A stretch of 64,000 bases of DNA, taken from NCBI GenBank assembly GCA_023437225.1, contig JAEZGS010000001.1:310001-374000 (forward strand). Direction: 5' to 3'. Positions 60,603 to 64,000 of this stretch are shown piece after piece (position 1 is the stretch's first letter; every line of letters starts with the position of its first letter). The notes under the pieces are model-generated. The model worked only from the letters and a program-made list of their open reading frames with translations. It made no database searches and was not told the origin of the DNA. Source of the stretch: Bacteroidota bacterium. GTDB lineage: Bacteria; Bacteroidota; Bacteroidia; Chitinophagales; Chitinophagaceae. Both the position numbers and the translations under genes were made by a program.

Positions 60603-63467
60603 ATGCGTGGACTTCGAACCTCTGCTGCCAGTATTCTGTTCATCAGTTTTTTATTATCAGGACTTTGTTTGTTTGCTAATGTTGATAATGGGAATGTCGT
60701 TGAACAGGCTAACGGTGTTACCATTTACCCAGACCTGCGGTATTCAGGGAATACCAGGGCGGTGCGACTGCAGGTAATCAATGACAAAATAATCAGGGTT
60801 ACCGCCTCTCCTGAAAAAAAGATCCCCGATCCCAAAAGCTTAATTCTGGTCCCCTTCACTTACAGTAAGAACTGGAAACTAGTTAAGAAAAGCGATCGCG
60901 TAGAACTCAATACCCCTGCGATCAAAGCAACGGTAATGCTCTCTACCGGGGCAGTATCTTTTACGGATCTGCAGGACAGGAAACTATTAAGTGAAAGGCC
61001 TTTCAATGGCAGATCGCTGGAATCTGCCGTGTATGAAGGACAACCCTCCTACCAGGTCAGACAGACTTTCGAAACAACAGCTGATGATGCCTATTACGGA
61101 TTAGGTCAACACCAGGATGATCAATACAACTATAAGGGACAGCAGGTGTTTCTTTTTCAAAACAATACCGAAGTAGCCATTCCCTTCCTTTTAAGCAGTA
61201 AGAACTATGGCCTGCTTTGGGATAATTATTCTATCACTTATGTAGGAGATGCACGACCACTAATTCCCTTATCCAGATTGAAGCTTTACTCAAAAGAAGG
61301 TGAGTACGGATGGCTGACGGCTTCTTACAGTAACGATCGGAACAAGCCTTCAGAAATTGCTTTCGTAAAAGCGGAGTCGGATATCAGTTATCCGTTTCTC
61401 AATGATACGAAGATGCGATTGCCTGCAGACTTCAACATACAAAACGGTGTCATCACTTGGGAGGGCTCCATAGAATCAGCATTAGCAGGAACCCACAAAT
61501 TGAAATTGACATACGCAGGTTATACACGTGTGTGGATCGATGGTAAGCAACAAATGGATCACTGGCGCCAAGCATGGAATCCCGGTTCAGCGGTGATAAA
61601 TATGTCGCTCGAAGCAAATAAGAAATATCCTATCAAGATCGAATGGATACCGGACGGAGGAGAATCTTATCTGACGGTTGGATATCTTCCTCCTATACCT
61701 AAAGAAGACATTAATTCCTATACATTCTCGTCTGAAGCGGGAAAGCAGCTGGACTATTATTTTATAGCAGGAAACAACGCTGATGAGGTGATATCGGGCT
61801 ACCGGAAACTAACGGGCAAAGCAACCATTGTTCCTAAATGGGCGATGGGATTCTGGCAAAGTCGCGAACGATACAAGACACAGCAGGAGCTGCTGGACGT
61901 CGTTTCAGAGTTTCGTAAGCGCAGGATACCTCTTGATAATATAGTGCTCGACTGGAGTTACTGGAAGGAAGCCGAATGGGGCAGCCAGGAATTCGACGCA
62001 TCGCGATTCCCCGATCCTGAGGGGATGATCAAAAAAGTTCACGATGCCAATGCGCAGATCATGATCTCTGTATGGCCAAAGTTTTACGAGGGAATCCCTG
62101 AATATGATGATTTCAAAAAGAACGGATTTCTTTATCCCAGGAATGTGGCGGACAGGCAGCGGGACTGGATTGGTAAAGGATACGTTTCTACTTTCTATGA
62201 TGCATTCAACGAAAACGCACGCAAGGCTTTTTGGGATCTGATACATAAGAAGCTTTACACTAAAGGCATCGATGCGTGGTGGATGGATGCCAGCGAACCC
62301 GACATATTATCCAACGTATCTCCAGAAAAGAGGAAGTCCCAAATGGTGCCATTGTCCTCAGGCATAGCTGCTGAATACTTAGGTGCATATCCACTTGAAA
62401 ACGCAAAAGGAATTTATTTCGGTCAGCGTTCTGTTGACACGAATAAGCGTGTGTTCCTGTTGACGCGTTCCGGATTTGCAGGTTCGCAACATTATGGAGC
62501 AACGATATGGAGTGGAGATATTGCTTCGCGATGGGAAGACATGAAGTCGCAGATCTCTGCTGGTTTGAACTTCTCTATGTCAGGCTTACCATTTTGGACA
62601 ATGGACATTGGTGGTTTCTCCGTAGAAAGAAGATATGAACGACCAAACGATGCTGACCTCGAAGAATGGAGGGAATTGAATACCAGGTGGTACCAGTTTG
62701 GAGCATTTGTTCCCTTATTCAGAGCGCACGGCCAGTTTCCTTTCCGCGAGATATACAACATCGCACCAGAGAATCATCCGGCATATCAAAGCATGTTGTA
62801 TTACAATAAACTTCGTTACCGGCTGATGCCTTATTTGTACACGCTTGCCGGCATGACCTATCATAAAGATTATACCATCATGCGCGGACTGATCATGGAT
62901 TTTCCGGATGATAGCGCTGTGAAAAACATCGGTGATCAATACATGTTCGGACCTTCTCTTTTGATCAATCCGGTATTCTCTTACAAACAACGTAACCGGG
63001 AAATGTACCTCCCGAAAGGACAGGGATGGTATGATCTGTATTCTGGAAAGTATTTGGAAGGAGGTCGCAAAATTAGCATTGACGCGCCTTACGAACGCAT
63101 GCCCCTTTTTGTTAAAGAGGGTTCGATCATTCCGTTTGGCCCTGAATTGCAATACACGAATGAACGCCCCGCGGATACTATCACTTTATTTGTCTACACA
63201 GGTAAAGATGCATCGTTTGAATTGTATGAAGATGGAGGCGATACGTATGACTATGAAAAAGGAAAGTATTCCACTATCAGATTCGATTACAGCGAAAAGA
63301 ATAATACGCTCACAATTGCAGATCGCAAAGGATCATTTGAAGGGATGATCAACGATCGTGCATTCAGGATCGTCAGAATTAGTCGCAATGCGCCTCATCC
63401 ATTAAGCTTCGACACAAATCCTCCAACTACTTTATATAATGGAAAGAAGATAGTCATCAGGTTTTGA
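60603..63467 (+). CDS. Glycoside hydrolase family 31 with PA14 insert
   Basis: A 954-residue exported GH31 enzyme with a signal peptide (SILFISFLLSGLCLFAN). The N-terminal beta domain (YYGLGQHQDDQYNYKGQQVF) is interrupted by a PA14-like insert at about residues 279-375 (HKLKLTYAGYTRVWIDGKQQ). The catalytic barrel follows, with nucleophile Asp562 in WWMDASEPD and acid/base Asp639 in IWSGDIASRW, then a C-terminal DUF5110-like domain. PA14-bearing GH31 proteins include the alpha-xylosidases of xyloglucan loci, so xylose release from xyloglucan is the best guess; alpha-glucosidase remains possible. It lies between the HTCS and a SusC gene. Confidence 0.94.
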   Translation: MRGLRTSAASILFISFLLSGLCLFANVDNGNVVEQANGVTIYPDLRYSGNTRAVRLQVINDKIIRVTASPEKKIPDPKSLILVPFTYSKNWKLVKKSDRVELNTPAIKATVMLSTGAVSFTDLQDRKLLSERPFNGRSLESAVYEGQPSYQVRQTFETTADDAYYGLGQHQDDQYNYKGQQVFLFQNNTEVAIPFLLSSKNYGLLWDNYSITYVGDARPLIPLSRLKLYSKEGEYGWLTASYSNDRNKPSEIAFVKAESDISYPFLNDTKMRLPADFNIQNGVITWEGSIESALAGTHKLKLTYAGYTRVWIDGKQQMDHWRQAWNPGSAVINMSLEANKKYPIKIEWIPDGGESYLTVGYLPPIPKEDINSYTFSSEAGKQLDYYFIAGNNADEVISGYRKLTGKATIVPKWAMGFWQSRERYKTQQELLDVVSEFRKRRIPLDNIVLDWSYWKEAEWGSQEFDASRFPDPEGMIKKVHDANAQIMISVWPKFYEGIPEYDDFKKNGFLYPRNVADRQRDWIGKGYVSTFYDAFNENARKAFWDLIHKKLYTKGIDAWWMDASEPDILSNVSPEKRKSQMVPLSSGIAAEYLGAYPLENAKGIYFGQRSVDTNKRVFLLTRSGFAGSQHYGATIWSGDIASRWEDMKSQISAGLNFSMSGLPFWTMDIGGFSVERRYERPNDADLEEWRELNTRWYQFGAFVPLFRAHGQFPFREIYNIAPENHPAYQSMLYYNKLRYRLMPYLYTLAGMTYHKDYTIMRGLIMDFPDDSAVKNIGDQYMFGPSLLINPVFSYKQRNREMYLPKGQGWYDLYSGKYLEGGRKISIDAPYERMPLFVKEGSIIPFGPELQYTNERPADTITLFVYTGKDASFELYEDGGDTYDYEKGKYSTIRFDYSEKNNTLTIADRKGSFEGMINDRAFRIVRISRNAPHPLSFDTNPPTTLYNGKKIVIRF

Positions 63468-63483
63468 CTTTAAATGCTAACAT

Positions 63484-64000
63484 ATGCTACCAACCATCAT
63501 CAAACCAGTCTTACGATTGCTGCTTTGGACAATTGTTATTGTCCTGTATTCTGGCAGTGCCTTTGCCCAGGCCAACAGGGTAAATGGAATTGTATTAAAC
63601 GATCGAACCGGCGAACCTGTTGCCGGTGCAACGGTCAGTGTAAAAAATTCAAACAGGTCGCTTGCAACCGATGCAAGTGGGCGTTTTTCCATTGAAGCTG
63701 CACCCGCAGATGTGCTGGTGATCAGCTATGTGGGTTACACTACGCAGGAAGTTACCGCCGGAAATGGCAATCTATCCATACGGATGGCGGAATCAAATGC
63801 GCAGATGGAAGAAGTGGTCGTTATCGGTTATGGAGTGCAACGAAAAAAACTTGTTACCGGTGCGAACCTTTCTGTAAAGGGTGAAGACATTCAACGTCAA
63901 AACACCACCACTGCGTTGCAGGCATTGCAGGGACAGGCCGCTGGCGTCCAGATCACCACAACCTCGGGTCGGCCGGGATCAGGAATGAACGTGGTTATAC
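63484..64000 (+). CDS. SusC-type TonB-dependent receptor, N-terminal part
   Basis: The frame opens at the ATG at 63484 and runs off the right edge, so only about 172 codons are seen. It has a signal peptide (LLLWTIVIVLYSGSAFAQ), a carboxypeptidase-like regulatory domain (RVNGIVLNDRTGEPVAGATV, VLVISYVGYTTQEVTA), the TonB box VVVIGYGVQRKKLVTGA and the start of the plug (LQALQGQAAGVQITTTSGRP). It begins 16 bases after the GH31 stop, so it is in the same operon. It is a second, different importer from the starch SusC upstream. Confidence 0.95.
   Translation, partial: MLPTIIKPVLRLLLWTIVIVLYSGSAFAQANRVNGIVLNDRTGEPVAGATVSVKNSNRSLATDASGRFSIEAAPADVLVISYVGYTTQEVTAGNGNLSIRMAESNAQMEEVVVIGYGVQRKKLVTGANLSVKGEDIQRQNTTTALQALQGQAAGVQITTTSGRPGSGMNVVI

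Noticed and set aside
63474..63695. Open frame of 73 codons after the GH31 gene
   Set aside because: It is cysteine-rich in an implausible way and lies in another frame of the SusC gene that starts at 63484, whose signal peptide and TonB box are clear.
1..64000. Insertion sequences, phage, CRISPR or toxin-antitoxin genes
   Set aside because: I saw no transposase or integrase motifs, no spaced direct repeats and no pairs of small toxin-antitoxin genes anywhere in the window.

Overview
The window looks like chromosome of a polysaccharide-degrading member of the Bacteroidota, most likely the family Chitinophagaceae (inference from gene content). Supporting signs are SusC/SusD outer-membrane pairs, a hybrid two-component PUL regulator, a type IX secretion C-terminal domain, many Bacteroidota-type lipoproteins, promoter boxes of the TAnnTTTG type, and weak or absent Shine-Dalgarno sites. 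I see no rRNA, tRNA, CRISPR array, insertion sequence or phage module. Coding density is high and no gap exceeds about 200 bases.

Layout. Bases 1-2.7 kb hold the pta-ackA acetate operon on the minus strand; ackA runs off the left edge. Bases 2.8-15.4 kb are mixed: an aminotransferase-fold enzyme, a PAS-LuxR regulator, a secreted S74/T9SS protein, a DUF92 membrane protein, a PaaE-like ferredoxin reductase, a DJ-1/AraC regulator, a carboxylesterase, and a PAS histidine kinase with a stand-alone receiver. Bases 15.4-19.1 kb hold a BON-domain protein and an SDR / YihY / SDR operon. Bases 19.1-26.9 kb hold a very large lipoprotein alpha-2-macroglobulin divergent from penicillin-binding protein 1C, a classic envelope-defence pairing.

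Bases 26.9-37.2 kb form a compact starch (Sus) locus: a SusR-like membrane regulator, SusC, SusD, a SusE-like glycan-binding lipoprotein, a lipoprotein GH13 enzyme (SusG-like) and a periplasmic GH13 enzyme (SusA-like), closed by a strong terminator. Together they would bind starch at the surface, cut it, import oligosaccharides through SusC/D and trim them in the periplasm. Bases 37.3-44.5 kb hold a DUF4412-like protein, a PhnA-like protein, a GMC oxidoreductase / TIM-barrel pair, and a small membrane protein, beta-barrel and vanadium-haloperoxidase-like lipoprotein in a row.

Bases 44.6-55.8 kb are one functional unit: a histidine kinase and sigma-54 response regulator on the minus strand, divergent from a tripartite exporter operon (adaptor, ATPase, two FtsX/MacB permeases, TolC). 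The shared intergenic region carries a cluster of GAACA half-sites and a sigma-54-like element. Bases 56.3-64 kb open a second polysaccharide locus: a hybrid two-component regulator, a GH31 enzyme with a PA14 insert (alpha-xylosidase type, so possibly xyloglucan), and the start of another SusC gene cut by the right edge.

Most of the window is explained by known families. The least explained parts are the kinase-exporter regulatory region, a 16-bp hairpin fused to a heptamer repeat near 44.57 kb, the 41.4-44.5 kb trio, and several short proteins without a recognised family.
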